DNA of 64,000 nucleotides, taken from positions 62,131,741 through 62,195,740 of the forward strand of contig CM062289.1 in NCBI GenBank assembly GCA_031216915.1, read 5' to 3'. Each line of letters begins with the position of its first letter. The stretch's first letter is position 1. Under the pieces are notes generated by a model. It was given only the letters and a program-made list of their open reading frames with translations. It searched no databases and had not been told where the DNA came from. The translations under genes were made by a program, and so were the position numbers. This document shows positions 21,974 through 31,088 of the stretch, one piece after another. This stretch comes from Pictodentalium vernedei. Taxonomy: Eukaryota; Mollusca; Scaphopoda; Dentaliida; Dentaliidae.

Positions 21974-22863
21974 TGCGAAAAGTCAACAACAAGTCCTAGT
22001 ACTCGCACAAACCCCTAAACACAAAGATACATAATAACATGATCCATTAATATTGAAAAAACAATTGAAAATCAAAATAATTTTTGAAAAATATTTTTTC
22101 AGAGAAGCCCAAGTTTCTGAAAAGTAACGTTGAGCCCCAATGGATCCCAAGGCTAAGTGTGGTCAAAAATTTTAAAATTATATTAAATAATTAATGCAAC
22201 ACTTACGGATAATAATAATGTATCTTATAGTGAGATAAACTACTCCAAAGGCAAACAGCCCCCCTCAAAAGAGACTGTTGCCAATGTAAACAAACAGTGT
22301 AAAAACACCAGAAAACATGACTCCAGGCACTGACAATACTGGCCCGAAATCAGTCATCAAAATTACACACTATCTGATGCAAAACAGAGACTCCCAGGGG
22401 AGAATCTGCAGAACATCAGATGGTAGATGCAGAACACAACGTTTATACACCCATGGGTGAAAACGTAAACATGGGGAAAATAACAGAATTCATTCTGTAA
22501 CCAAGCTAATTCTTCCAAGAGAATTTAGAAATGATCTTTCTCAAAAATATGCCAAAAGCATGGGAGAATAGCAAGGGGGGACTTAGAAGACCAGGGGAGA
22601 GGAAACACTGAATAAGCAGTGCAACTTTATAGCAAGAATGACAACATCAGGCCCATGCCTCGAAAATAGGCAACTTAACATAATTTCATAAAAAATTTTA
22701 AGTACAGCCCTGATTATTTTTTGTCACTCCTTTTTCCTCTCCTCCTTCTATATCCTCCTTAGAATCACCATTTCTCCAATAATTACGTGTCTGGCATCCT
22801 TTAAACTGAGATTTACAAGCACAAAGATCAGTGAGATGTTGACTGATGAAGGCCCAAACAGAG
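21974..22863 (-). other. DIRS copy 1 untranslated leader
   Basis: About 890 bases lie between the 5' ITR and the Gag ATG with no conserved ORF. It is almost the same as 57,911-58,795 in copy 2. It contains 'ccaaaagcatgggagaatag' and the insertion point that in copy 0 received this very element family ('cataatttcat...ttttaagtacagccc'). Confidence 0.7.
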
Positions 22864-23050
22864 AATGATAATTGGTGCCTATTTCGGAACGTCCTTGACA
22901 CTGCGCATGCGCAGTAGGGGCAAAGTATGGAAGTCCTTCAGGACATGATTTCTTTTGGTTTTAGATGCAAATTTTGGGGATTGGGGGGCAAAATTTGTGT
23001 TTGGCCCTAGATTTTTAAGAGTTAGCACCAGCTATGTCTGGGTCATTGGT
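22864..23050. repeat. DIRS copy 1 left ITR (element 5' side)
   Basis: It pairs with 15,971-16,157. The element's first bases (23,063 down) 'atttttatactgtacc' lie just outside the pairing part. No TATA-box claim is made, although 'tatactg' sits at the edge. Confidence 0.88.
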
Positions 23051-23063
23051 ACAGTATAAAAAT

Positions 23064-23449
23064 ATTATAAGTTACAGCCCTGAACACATCCTTCCACTGT
23101 TTCTTCCTCTCATCCTCTTATTTTATCCTTAGATCCACCATTTCTTTCATGATTTTGTGTCTGGAATCATTTTAACTGAGATTATAAGCACAGATATCAG
23201 TGAGATGTTACTGATTGAAGGGCCAAACAAAGAATGAGGATTTGGCTCCAATTTCGGACTTCCTTGACACTGCGCATGTGCAGTGGATAAAAGTGTGGAG
23301 GACCACATAGGACATATATTTTTTTGGATTTTGATGCAAATTTTGGGGATTGGGGGGGGGGGGGGGGGGGGGGGGCAAAATTTGTGTTTGGCCCTAGAAT
23401 TTAAGAGTTAGCACCAGCTAAGTCTGGGTCATTGGTACAGTATAAAAAT
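23064..23449 (-). mobile_element. 5' terminus of DIRS copy 0
   Basis: It continues the leader of the older copy and ends 'ggtacagtataaaaat' at 23,449. The ITR holds an expanded run of about 28 G (23,350-23,377) where other copies have 'ggggattggggggcaaaa'. This sequence pairs with nothing at the truncated left end. Confidence 0.8.
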
Positions 23450-23938
23450 ATATTTGTTAACCACAAATGAGATAATATTAAAAAAACAATCATTTTTAAC
23501 CACAACATTAAGCCAGTCCTGTGTCCTTCCCGTCACAGATACCTTTATGTCTGAATTGGTCAATTTTCGGTAAATCTTCGGATATCATGACATGCTTCAA
23601 ACTTATTTTAAATAAGTTTCTCCCAGCTGTTTTGCAAATCTGCCCAAATTTGTGCTTATATTTTTACAAACAGTAATAGCCACCAAATGGTTAGGCGTGA
23701 ATGGACACCCCCTGAAGAGAAACAGCGATACGAATTTCAACAAACACGCCCAATAAAAAAGATAATGAATGTAATTTAGACTGGTTCCCAAAAGGTTGTT
23801 TTGATTTCTTATCAATCCATTTGATCAGTACAGCTTCAAACAATACAGACTCTTCACCTTTGGGTTTATCATCGGAACTAAAATTTGTTTATTTAAATGA
23901 ATTTTAATGCATGGGATGTGTAATAAACACAGAATGCG
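23450..23938. other. Unassigned, AT-rich
   Basis: The DIRS copy 0 end is followed by low-complexity AT-rich sequence. A 70-codon minus-strand ORF (23,603-23,815) has no motif I recognise. I found no tandem repeat or palindrome. Confidence 0.35.
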
Positions 23939-24080
23939 ATGTGTGTTTGAATCTGTGGGTGTTTTACATAACTCGTTGGAAAGGCGTAGTCATATTTTGC
24001 TCTAGACTACGGCTCTCATGAAATATGATTGCTCCATTCCAACTCGTTATGTAAAACACCCACCAATTCAAACACACATT
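23939..24080. mobile_element. 142-bp fold-back MITE
   Basis: Arms 'tgtgtgtttgaatctgtggg' and its near complement (24,046-24,080) enclose a second inverted block 'tacataactcgttggaa' and a loop near 24,005. It interrupts or ends the relict coding sequence that follows on the minus strand. No target duplication was identified with confidence. Confidence 0.7.
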
Positions 24081-24979
24081 AGGTTCTGTCTATTTCTTCT
24101 GTCTGAAAACCTGACAATGTTCCAATGCCTGTCAAATGTTCAATTTTCATGTAAGCAAGGCCTTTGACGACAGTTTTTATTGTGCTATTCACTTTTCCAA
24201 TGGCAAAGCCTAATGACATCAGCTCAATACAAACTGTACGAATATCTTCTGAATATGCTTTTCCATCTTTTGTGTGAAATACTTTCAGATTCGTTCTCAT
24301 TTTCAACTATTTTACTTTTCAAGTCAATAACACTATCATCCAACTGCATACTTCCCATTCATGAGCTGCTAACGTTTCCATTAAAACATTATTTTTAACA
24401 AGACGCACAATCAACAGAAAGACCATGTCTGTTTTATGTGGCCTTTATCTTATATTGCAGCTTGCGGTTCAATGCTGTTAAATTCTCTGCTTTTAGTTCT
24501 GAATTTCTTTAACCTCCTGCACTCTGATGTCAAAATATCCAGATTTGAACTAGCCATTTTTCCCATAATGCAACTGGGAATTTAACCAATCCAATCTTGT
24601 TTGACAGAGCTCATTGAGCTCTGTCAAACAAGACTGAATTGGTTAAATTTCTAGTTGCATTATGGGAAATATTTGCAAACTGAACTTTAGATATTTCGAC
24701 ATCAGTGTGCAGGGAGTTAATGTAGGTCATTAATCATGTGTTCACATGTTTTAAGTTTTTCCTACAACCCTCAGCATGCAAGTCATGATGATAAACATTT
24801 TTTGACTAAAGTTTAGTAACCCTTGTTTCAAACTTTTTCATTTTTTTTTTTTAATACTGATTATAAGCTCTGAAAGTTCCTTTTCCTTTGACTTGGTTGT
24901 GTCAATAAGTTCTGTGACATCAATACAGTTTTCTTTCACATGTTAGCATATTTTCTCTACAGAACAAGATGCTAAAACC
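24081..24979 (-). pseudogene. Relict coiled-coil coding sequence, cut by MITEs
   Basis: Minus-strand fragments read in order: 'VTELIDTTKSKEKELSELII' (about 24,935-24,865), then 'ELKAENLTALNRKLQYKIKA' (about 24,495-24,430), then 'VFHTKDGKAYSEDIRTVCIELM' (24,306-24,079). Heptad-like leucines and charged residues suggest a coiled coil. The last piece resembles a segment common in multi-copy invertebrate proteins of unknown function. A hairpin MITE (24,509-24,720) and frame breaks separate the pieces. It is a dead repeat-borne or retro-derived gene; function unknown. Confidence 0.4.
24509..24720. mobile_element. Palindromic TTAA-flanked MITE, second type
   Basis: TTAA lies at 24,509-24,512 and 24,717-24,720. 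Termini CCTCCTGCACTCTGATGTC and the inner block 'ttcccataatgcaactggga' repeat inverted around 'gacagagctcattgagctctgtc'. A closely related copy is at 27,553. The termini differ from the CCCTTTACC family, yet the palindromic core GAGCTCATTGAGCTC is shared. Confidence 0.9.
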
Positions 24980-25343
24980 AGTGGCGGCACCAGAGGGAGG
25001 CCTCGGGGCCACAGGGGGCCCCTCAAACAAACTTCAAATTACTGTGGTTTTCACAACAATACACATCATGTCAGATGTTGTGGAAATGCTCAGGTTTCGA
25101 TCCCAGGGCATCCAAGTAAGAAACTTTTTCCTGGGGAGATCCCCCAGCCCCAGCCCCCCCCCCCCCCCCCACACACACATGCACAAACAGGAGGGAGAGA
25201 CAACCTCCTTCCTAGTTCAGTATACCTCCTCCCCTATCCTCCTCTAGCTCAGGCCTTTGACCCCCATATCTTACTTAGCCCACCCCCTCCACCCCCTCCC
25301 CTCCCCCACACTCCCCTAAACTGAAATCTTGGTGCCATCACTG
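24979..25343. mobile_element. hAT-type MITE (365 bp)
   Basis: Terminal repeats 'cagtggcggcaccagag' and the complement of 'tcttggtgccatcactg' pair with four mismatches. Flanking 8-mers are gctaaaac (24,971-24,978) and actaaaac (25,344-25,351). The inside is C-rich with two C-runs (25,156-25,170 and around 25,290). There is no transposase; the 92-codon ORF is not conserved. Confidence 0.7.
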
Positions 25344-25410
25344 ACTAAAACAAAAAAAGCAGGAATTTTCGTACAGTTTACATTATCACACATGTGCCAA
25401 GTGAAATCAT

Positions 25411-25775
25411 TCAAGGCAGCGAAGGTTTGTATTTTGTTGCTTTAAAAGTTTCCGCATTTTGTGAATAAGCATGGTTTTGATTTTGAGGTGCTTCATAGCA
25501 AATAGCTTTGAAATCGCTCTTGTTCTTGGGTTTTATTCTAAGCTTAATTTTGTGTTTGGATGGTTTAACAACTTGAGATCTCACTGAATTGGGATTCTTA
25601 CTCACAGTTGGAAAATTAAATATCCATTCCAGCCAGAGAGTGAAACTTATAATGCTCGATCCAGAATTTATTCTCAATGTCTTTGATTCAAGAATTGCGA
25701 GAATCGATTCAGTTTCTTGTATGAATTTTAAAACCAGCTCATCAAACTGTTTTCCACTTGAGAGGACTTGCCATA
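25411..25775 (-). pseudogene. Possible exon or relict ORF with a strong donor
   Basis: The minus-strand reading includes 'GKQFDELVLKFIQETESILAILES' and then 'LEWIFNFPT', followed by GTGAGTAAG at about 25,606, a strong 5' splice site by eye. The ORF beyond the donor is unlikely to be protein. The upstream end is cut by a mariner-type MITE at 25,776. No known domain is recognised. It may belong with the coiled-coil relict further downstream. Confidence is low. Confidence 0.3.
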
Positions 25776-26090
25776 CAGTTAAAACTAGAAGTCCTGTCAT
25801 GAAATGCACATAAATAGCACATCAGTCTGCACGTTAATCTACGAGCTATGACCATAGTAAGGCTATCATATTCTGTTTATATGGCCTGTGCACAAGCAAT
25901 GTTTCAGCTAATGGACCTCCGGGTAACCCGGAGGTCCATTGGCAAAAACATTGCCTGTATTTGCTCCGAATAACCAGGAGAACCTGCTGTGCTTTGGATG
26001 CTATTCGATATGGCAATTGCGCGCAATTCCTATGCGCAATTAAGTCTACATTAGGCACACAGTTCGTGACAGGACTTCTAATTTTAACTG
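25776..26090. mobile_element. TA-flanked MITE (mariner-like, 315 bp)
   Basis: Terminal inverted repeats of about 24 bp begin CAGTTAAAACTAGAAGTCC and differ at one position. TA lies directly outside both ends (25,774-25,775 and 26,091-26,092), as in Tc1/mariner insertions. It carries the palindrome at 25,892-25,958. There is no transposase ORF. Confidence 0.85.
25892..25958. repeat. Palindrome inside the mariner-like MITE
   Basis: The arms 'acaagcaatgtttcagctaa' plus 'tggacctccgggt' and their complement have one gap. The same core is at 597-667, so the family is repeated in this locus. Confidence 0.8.
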
Positions 26091-26213
26091 TATGTAATGA
26101 TTACTAGGTGATAACAAATCAGTACATAAGAACTTGGTTATCACAGGAAACAAGCAGGCTATTCAATGTCCTGATGTCCACATGAGGACATATATTGAAT
26201 TATGATAGATTAC

Positions 26214-26415
26214 CTAGTATAGCCAATCCATATCCCATATCACTGACACCCATGCGATAACTACAAGTTGGTACCATAAATTCATTGATATCCTTTATTT
26301 TGTCAATATTAATGTTAAGGAACTCATTTATATCCGTCAAGTCCAAGTCCTTTAATGGCCACCATTCATGGTCTATTATGTCTGACATGCATTTCTCACA
26401 ATGAAACTGTCTAGA
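26214..26415 (-). CDS. Candidate exon (202 nt) of an unknown gene
   Basis: On the minus strand, 'tttttattcttacag' ends at 26,416 as a good 3' splice site. The exon then reads 'SRQFHCEKCMSDIIDHEWW' and continues 'LKDLDLTDINEFLNINIDKI' to 'MGYGLAIL'. It ends at 26,214 before GTAATC. Length 202 means phase 0 in and phase 1 out. It has a CxxC pair and an acidic, Asn/Ile-rich middle. No known family is recognised. The acceptor end is repeated, in damaged form, near 26,875-26,925. It could be a host exon or part of a spliced mobile gene. No neighbouring exon was identified. Confidence 0.4.
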
Positions 26416-26429
26416 CTGTAAGAATAAAA

Positions 26430-27372
26430 ACATAATATTAAGGCCTCACAAAGTAGATCTTCCATTTCCCAAGCCATTATTTGTAAAATTGCATGTGGGT
26501 GAGCGGTTTTTCATTTTATTTTTTATTTCTGTAATTATTTCTTTGCCATCAAAAGTTCATGTTCTTGGTTTATGTTTTAGGCCTCATAATCTACAGAATA
26601 GAATGGGTTGTGGTATATTTAGTCCCTTGAGAGCAAGAAGGATTTGCAATGCTCAAGAATTTTGCAAAGCCATCTTGCAGTCAAAGGACAAATTTATCAA
26701 TTTTTTTTTACTTTGGTAAAATATATTAAAAACCATTTAATTTTTATTTTTTTTTAAGTTTACATTGAGTGTGCGGCAGCCAAAAGGACCAAGCAGGAGG
26801 GCCTGAGAAACAGATTTTTAATTTTGTTAGGCCTAATGGCCATGGAGTACTACTGAATCTCACAAACATTTACCACAATGAAACTATCAAGACTACATAA
26901 GAATATGAACAGAATATTAAATGCTTCAGTAAAAGAAGATAATTTATGATAAATCACCACCAGAAAGTGCCTTAAGGCCACAGAAAGTAGATCTTCTGTT
27001 TCTCAACCATTATTTGTGAAATTGCATGCGGGCGAGCGTTATTTTATTTTATTTTTTATTTCAGTAATTACTTCTTAGCCATCAAAAGTTCATGTTCTGG
27101 GTTAAAGTTTTAGGCCTCACAACCTACAGAATAGCATGGGTGGTGGTGTATTTCATCCCTTGAGTGCAAGAAGGCTTTGCAATGCTAAAGCATTGCAAAG
27201 CCTTCTTGCACTCAAGGGACAAATTCATCAATTTTTTTAACTTGGGTAAAATATCAGACATAAACCATTTAATTTTAATTTTTTTTAAGTTTAAATTGGT
27301 TATAAAAAGAGAGCATGCGGCAACCAATAGGACCATGCGGGAGGGCCTGAGAAACAGATTTTTCTAGGCCTA
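26430..27372. repeat. Tandem duplication, about 530 bp
   Basis: The blocks at 26,430-26,830 and 26,965-27,372 share 'aaagtagatcttc', 'ccattatttgt', 'catcaaaagttcatgttct', 'ttttaggcctca' and 'gagggcctgagaaacag'. The stretch between repeats the exon boundary 'cacaatgaaact.tc.agact'. The copies differ by many substitutions. The short ORFs on both strands come from the palindromes inside. Confidence 0.8.
27159..27222. repeat. 64-bp near-perfect palindrome
   Basis: The arms 'cccttgagtgcaagaaggct' and 'agccttcttgcactcaaggg' meet at 'ttgcaatgctaaagcattgc'. The older duplicate at about 26,622-26,690 has the same palindrome with several mismatches. So the palindrome predates the duplication and has been kept cleaner here. 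Confidence 0.85.
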
Positions 27373-27514
27373 AACAAAAATATTATTCACAACATGTCTA
27401 ATATAGGAATGATGTCAAAAGTAGTAACTGCAGGGAAGGAAATGCAGGCGAGTGAATAATGATCACTCACCTCATTTTGAGTTTGTGAGAGTGAAAAAAA
27501 TTCAGAAGAGTGAT
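27373..27514. other. Unassigned spacer
   Basis: No repeat, palindrome or motif is recognised. It contains 'atgcaggcgagtgaataatg'. The overlapping ORF continues into the palindromic MITE and is an artefact. Confidence 0.3.
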
Positions 27515-27960
27515 TTAACCCTTTACACAACGCACAGGATATCAAGATTATTTTAACTCCCTTCACTCTGATGTCGCAATATCCAAATTTCAAGTAGCCA
27601 TTTTTCCCATAATGCAACTGGGAATTTAACCAATTCAATCTTGTTTGACAGAGCTCAATGAGCTCTGTCAAACAAGATTGAATTGGTTAAATTTCTAGTT
27701 GCATTATGGGAAAAATTTGCACCTTGAACTTTAGATATTGTGACATCAGTGTGCAGGGGGTTAATTTTTGTTTTTCAAATATGTTCAAAACATTTCAATA
27801 AAACCACATCATGTGACCCCCACTTTGGAACAAGCTCGCAGAGCACGTTCCAATGAGGGGTCACATGATATGGTTTTGTTGAAACTTTTGGAAATTTTTT
27901 TTTTTTTTCAATTGTTAAATTTGAAAATTTGATGCAACTGATTTGTTAGGTAATAGGTTT
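27515..27960. mobile_element. TTAA hairpin MITE (first type), split by a second type
   Basis: The left end is 'ttaaccctttacacaacgca' at 27,515. The core 'ggaacaagctcgcagagcacgttcc' is near 27,830 and the right end 'gttaggtaataggtt' is degraded. A second-type hairpin MITE sits between left arm and core at 27,553-27,764. The nesting gives relative ages: first type older here. Confidence 0.8.
27553..27764. mobile_element. Palindromic TTAA-flanked MITE, second type (nested)
   Basis: TTAA lies at 27,553-27,556 and 27,761-27,764. Its sequence closely follows the copy at 24,509, including 'ttcccataatgcaactggga' and 'gacagagctcaatgagctctgtc'. It is inserted in the arm of a first-type MITE. Confidence 0.92.
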
Positions 27961-27963
27961 TCA

Positions 27964-28110
27964 CCCCTTACCTATGATGACAGACCAAACCAACCAGCTT
28001 TGTACACTCACTGATCTCGTTCTAATGAGGTGTCATAAGATATGTTTAAAGCAAAAAATGAAAGATTTTAGTAATGCGAGATAATGTTTTGCAAGTACTG
28101 TTTCCAAGTT
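27964..28110. mobile_element. Eroded hairpin MITE
   Basis: The sequence 'ccccttacctatgatgacag', a partial core 'ctcactgatctcgttctaat' and 'ggtgtcataagatatg' match the first-type family in order. The core palindrome is lost. Confidence 0.5.
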
Positions 28111-28591
28111 GGGTCAAGAAACAAATGATTGAAAAGCAATACTGGTCTATACATGTAATTTGATGATTAGGCATAATTTCTACACACATCAGGAAGGCGA
28201 GTGATTAATTGCTCCCCTAGTAATACATTTAGGAGAGTGATGGTGCAGTCCTAGTTCTTCATCCTTGTTTCCTCGGCAACAAAATTGCTGTGGAAAGCTG
28301 ATGCTTCTAAGGCAATTGCTGTGAAGCCTATTCGATAGTGTAAAAATCATCGGGGCAGACCATAGTCTCAACTGCCATGTATATCTAGTATGCGGTGAAG
28401 TGAAAACTTTCAAGTAACTTTAACGTGTGAAAGTAGTTTGAGATACATGTGTATATAATCATAATCAATGTGCAGAATCTTTCACTCAATTAGATCATGC
28501 TAATATCATGAACGATGTGAATGCCGAGAAAAAAAATCTTGGAACTAAGCAGGCGACTTGCTCAATATCTATAGTATGAGTGAAAATAAGA
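28111..28591. other. Unassigned stretch
   Basis: There is AT-rich sequence with a 74-codon minus-strand ORF at 28,189-28,413 that shows no motif. No repeat was recognised in it. Confidence 0.3.
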
Positions 28592-28735
28592 TGCAGCATA
28601 ACTACAAACTGAGTATATCACTGCTTCTATGTTGATAACACCAGTATCTGACATCGGTTATAAAAACTGATGTCAGATTCTGGTGTTATAAACATAGAAG
28701 AAGCAGAACACACAGTTTCTAGTGGTTATGCTGCA
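28592..28735. repeat. 144-bp inverted repeat
   Basis: Arms of about 65 bp start 'tgcagcataac' and pair through 'ctgcttctatgtt' and 'ataacaccag.atctgacatc'. A loop lies at about 28,657-28,668. The outer parts have small gaps. It is probably a fold-back MITE; target duplications were not seen. Confidence 0.75.
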
Positions 28736-28757
28736 ACTTGTACTGTAAATTGTAAGA

Positions 28758-29040
28758 TTAGCAATACAGAGTTGTGAAACCCACATGGTTTGATTCCTTA
28801 TGTAACCTGGAAGTTGTGCAATTTCTGCCACAACAAGGCTTTCTGAAGCCATCCTCAGCAGTATTTTTGCTCTGGATATTTTTCATTTCATGGGCATCTT
28901 CCTCGGCACTGCTGATTGCTGAGGGTGAATTACCATGGGTGGATGGTGAGTGAGGTTGATCCCTCTCCTTTCCAGCCAAGAGCCTGCAGAAGTAATCTTC
29001 CATGTCATAATGTTGTGAGTTGGTGTCAGAAGAAGAACTG
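28758..29040 (-). pseudogene. Possible exon or relict ORF with Cys-rich end
   Basis: The minus-strand ATG at 29,003 gives 'MEDYFCRLLAGKERDQPHS' and a Ser/Glu-rich stretch. It then reads 'FRKPCCGRNCTTS', after which 'CAG|GTTACA' (about 28,812) looks like a 5' splice site. Similar Cys pairs appear at the start of multi-copy invertebrate proteins of unknown function. No partner exon was found. It could be part of the same repeat-borne gene family as the 9.8-11.3 kb relict. Confidence 0.3.
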
Positions 29041-29065
29041 AATTAATCTTCTATTTTTCAATATA

Positions 29066-29083
29066 TATCTACCCAATACAAAT
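29066..29083. mobile_element. Left fragment of hairpin MITE H
   Basis: The short piece 'acccaatacaaat' continues at 40,792 ('atacaaatagcagatgac'). After removing the hAT insertion and one copy of its duplication, the join follows the left arm of the hairpin family at 5,559 and 11,547. This supports the nesting independently. Confidence 0.65.
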
Positions 29084-29294
29084 CAGGGTTGTGGCAAATA
29101 CATTGCAAATGTATTGAATACGAATACTTTGAAATTTGATGAATATGAATACATACTTCACAATGTATTCATGAATACAAATATGAATACTTGAATACTT
29201 ATCAAATTATTTCCTCTGTGTGGATGATAGTAAATTAAATTGAATTAAAACCTACCTATCAATCTGCACCTTCTTTCTACTAATACTGTAGAAA

Positions 29295-29669
29295 GGAAGC
29301 GTGGTGGTTTAGTGGCAGACTGTTGGACTTCTATGCTAGAGGTCCCGAGTTCGATCCCTGTCTGGGACGACCCGCGTTGTTTCCCTGGGCAAGGCACTTT
29401 ATCACGGTTGCCCACATGGGGGCATGATGATGCCGTGTACTAAGGCATACTGCACATCGATGGTGCACATGTCTTCAACAGCTGTAACTCTGCTTGAGCG
29501 GAGCTTGAACAGAGTTAGAATGTTGAGGAGCTGACAGTTACTCGTCAATGCTCTGGTTCTCTCCGGGTACTCTGGCTTCCTCCACCCATTGAACTGTCAC
29601 GGTCATGATTAGCCATTGTACATAAGTATGTGGCCCTAAACACCAATAAATAAACATAAATAAATAAAG
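29295..29669 (+). mobile_element. tRNA-headed SINE, copy 1
   Basis: The head has an A-box-like 'gtggtttagtggcagactg' and a B box 'gagttcgatccc'. The body has 'gggcaaggcactttatc', 'tgtactaaggcatactgcac', 'gagcggagcttgaacagag' and 'gggtactctggcttcctcc'. The tail is 'ccaataaataaa' repeats. It is the reference orientation for the family. Target duplications are not clear. Confidence 0.85.
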
Positions 29670-30379
29670 CCCAATTGAAAGAATTGCACACTTTTAGCTC
29701 GGTAATTAACAAAAAATCATCCAGGTCGAAACATTTTTCGGATCGGTGGGAAAATCGGTGAAATATGGGGCACCGGGTATGCACTTTACTCGAAAGAGGG
29801 AGTCACATGATATGGTTTTTATGGTCACATGAAGGGTTAACCCTTTACCCAACGAATCGGCCATATCCGCCCGCGTAATATGCAAATTCAGCAGCTGATG
29901 AAATACTATTTTTCAAATAATGTCAACATAACCATCACATGATATAGTTTTGTTGAAATATTTTGAAAAATTAAAAACAAATATCTAAAATAATATATAT
30001 TTTTATACTGTACCAATGACCCAGACATAGCTGGTGCTAACTCTTAAAATATAGGGCCAAACACAAATTTTGCCCCCCAATCCCCAAAATTTGCATCTAA
30101 AACCAAAGAAAACATGTCCTGAATGGCCCTCCACACTTCACCTCTACTGCGCATACGCAGTGTCAAGGACATTCCGAAATTGGCGCCATTAATCATTTCT
30201 AAGTTTGGCCCTTCATCAGTTAACATCTGACTGATCTTTGTGCTTGTAAATCTCAGTTTAAATGATGCCAGACATATAAATATTAGTGAAATGGTGATTC
30301 TAAGGAGGATAGAGAAGGAGGAGAGGAAAAATGTGTGACAGAATATTATCAGGGCTGTAACTTAATTTTTTTTTTAATG

Positions 30380-31088
30380 AAATTACGTTAAGTTACCTAT
30401 TTTCGAGGCAGCAGCCATTTTGTTGTCATTCTTGTTATTTAGTTACACTGATTTTTCAGTGTTTTCCTCTCTCCCTTTCCTTTAAGTCCCCTCTTGCTAT
30501 TATCCCATGCTTTTGGCATAGTTTCTGTAATTATTATTACTAAAATTTCTTGGGAGTTTTAGCTGAATAACAGAATGAATTCTGTTCTTTTCCCCATAGT
30601 TACGTCTTCACTTATGGGTGGTTAGGCGTTGTGTTCTGCATCTACCATCTGATGTTCTGCAGTTTCTTCCCTGGAAGTCTCTGTTTTGCATCAGATAGTG
30701 TATTTTTGGTAACTGATTTCGGGCCTGGGTGCCTGGAGTCTTATTTTAGTGTTTTTACACTCACTGTTTACATTTACAACAGCCCTCTGTGTGAGGGGGG
30801 GATTTCTTGAAAATAATATCTTGATGTTAATTTAACCATAACTAGTTACATTATTATTGTTCGTAAGTGTTGCATAAATTGTTTAAAATATTTTTAAATT
30901 TTTTGTCCACACTTAGGTTTGGGATCCATTGGGGGTCAACGTTACTTTTCAGAAACTTGGGCTGTTCTAAAAAAATATTTTTTCAAAATATTTTGATTTC
31001 GATTATTTTTTCTATGTTAATGGATCATATTATTATTATGTATTTTGATTGTCAGGGGTTGGTGCGAGTACCAGGACTTTGTTTTCTT
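30380..31088 (+). other. DIRS copy 3 leader
   Basis: Aligns with the leaders of other copies ('cccatgcttttggcatag', 'cgtaagtgttgcataa', 'ccacacttaggtttgggatc'). It carries no conserved ORF. Confidence 0.65.

Larger units (their letters stand above)
15932..23063 (-). mobile_element. DIRS retrotransposon, full-length copy 1
   Basis: The length is 7,132 bp. The 5' end (right) is 'atttttatactgtacc' read on the minus strand; the 3' end (left) is 'ctataaattttttaac'. Both ends are identical in the copies at 29,999 and 51,850. It has inverted terminal repeats (15,971-16,157 and 22,864-23,050), an internal complementary region (16,235-16,322) and three overlapping frames for Gag, RT/RNase H/methyltransferase and tyrosine recombinase. 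No target duplication was seen, as expected for recombinase-mediated integration. It is inserted in the leader of an older copy. Confidence 0.92.
12050..23449 (-). mobile_element. Old DIRS retrotransposon (copy 0), split by a younger DIRS
   Basis: The body is at 12,050-15,931 and the 5' terminus at 23,064-23,449. Leader sequence breaks after 'ttttgcataaca' at 15,931 and resumes as 'attataagttacagccctg' at 23,064, as expected if the younger element jumped into it. The 5' end at 23,449 is the same as in the other copies ('ggtacagtataaaaat'). The 3' part, from late RNase H onward, is missing: homology stops near 12,050. It is more diverged than the copies at 15,932 and 51,850. Confidence 0.8.
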
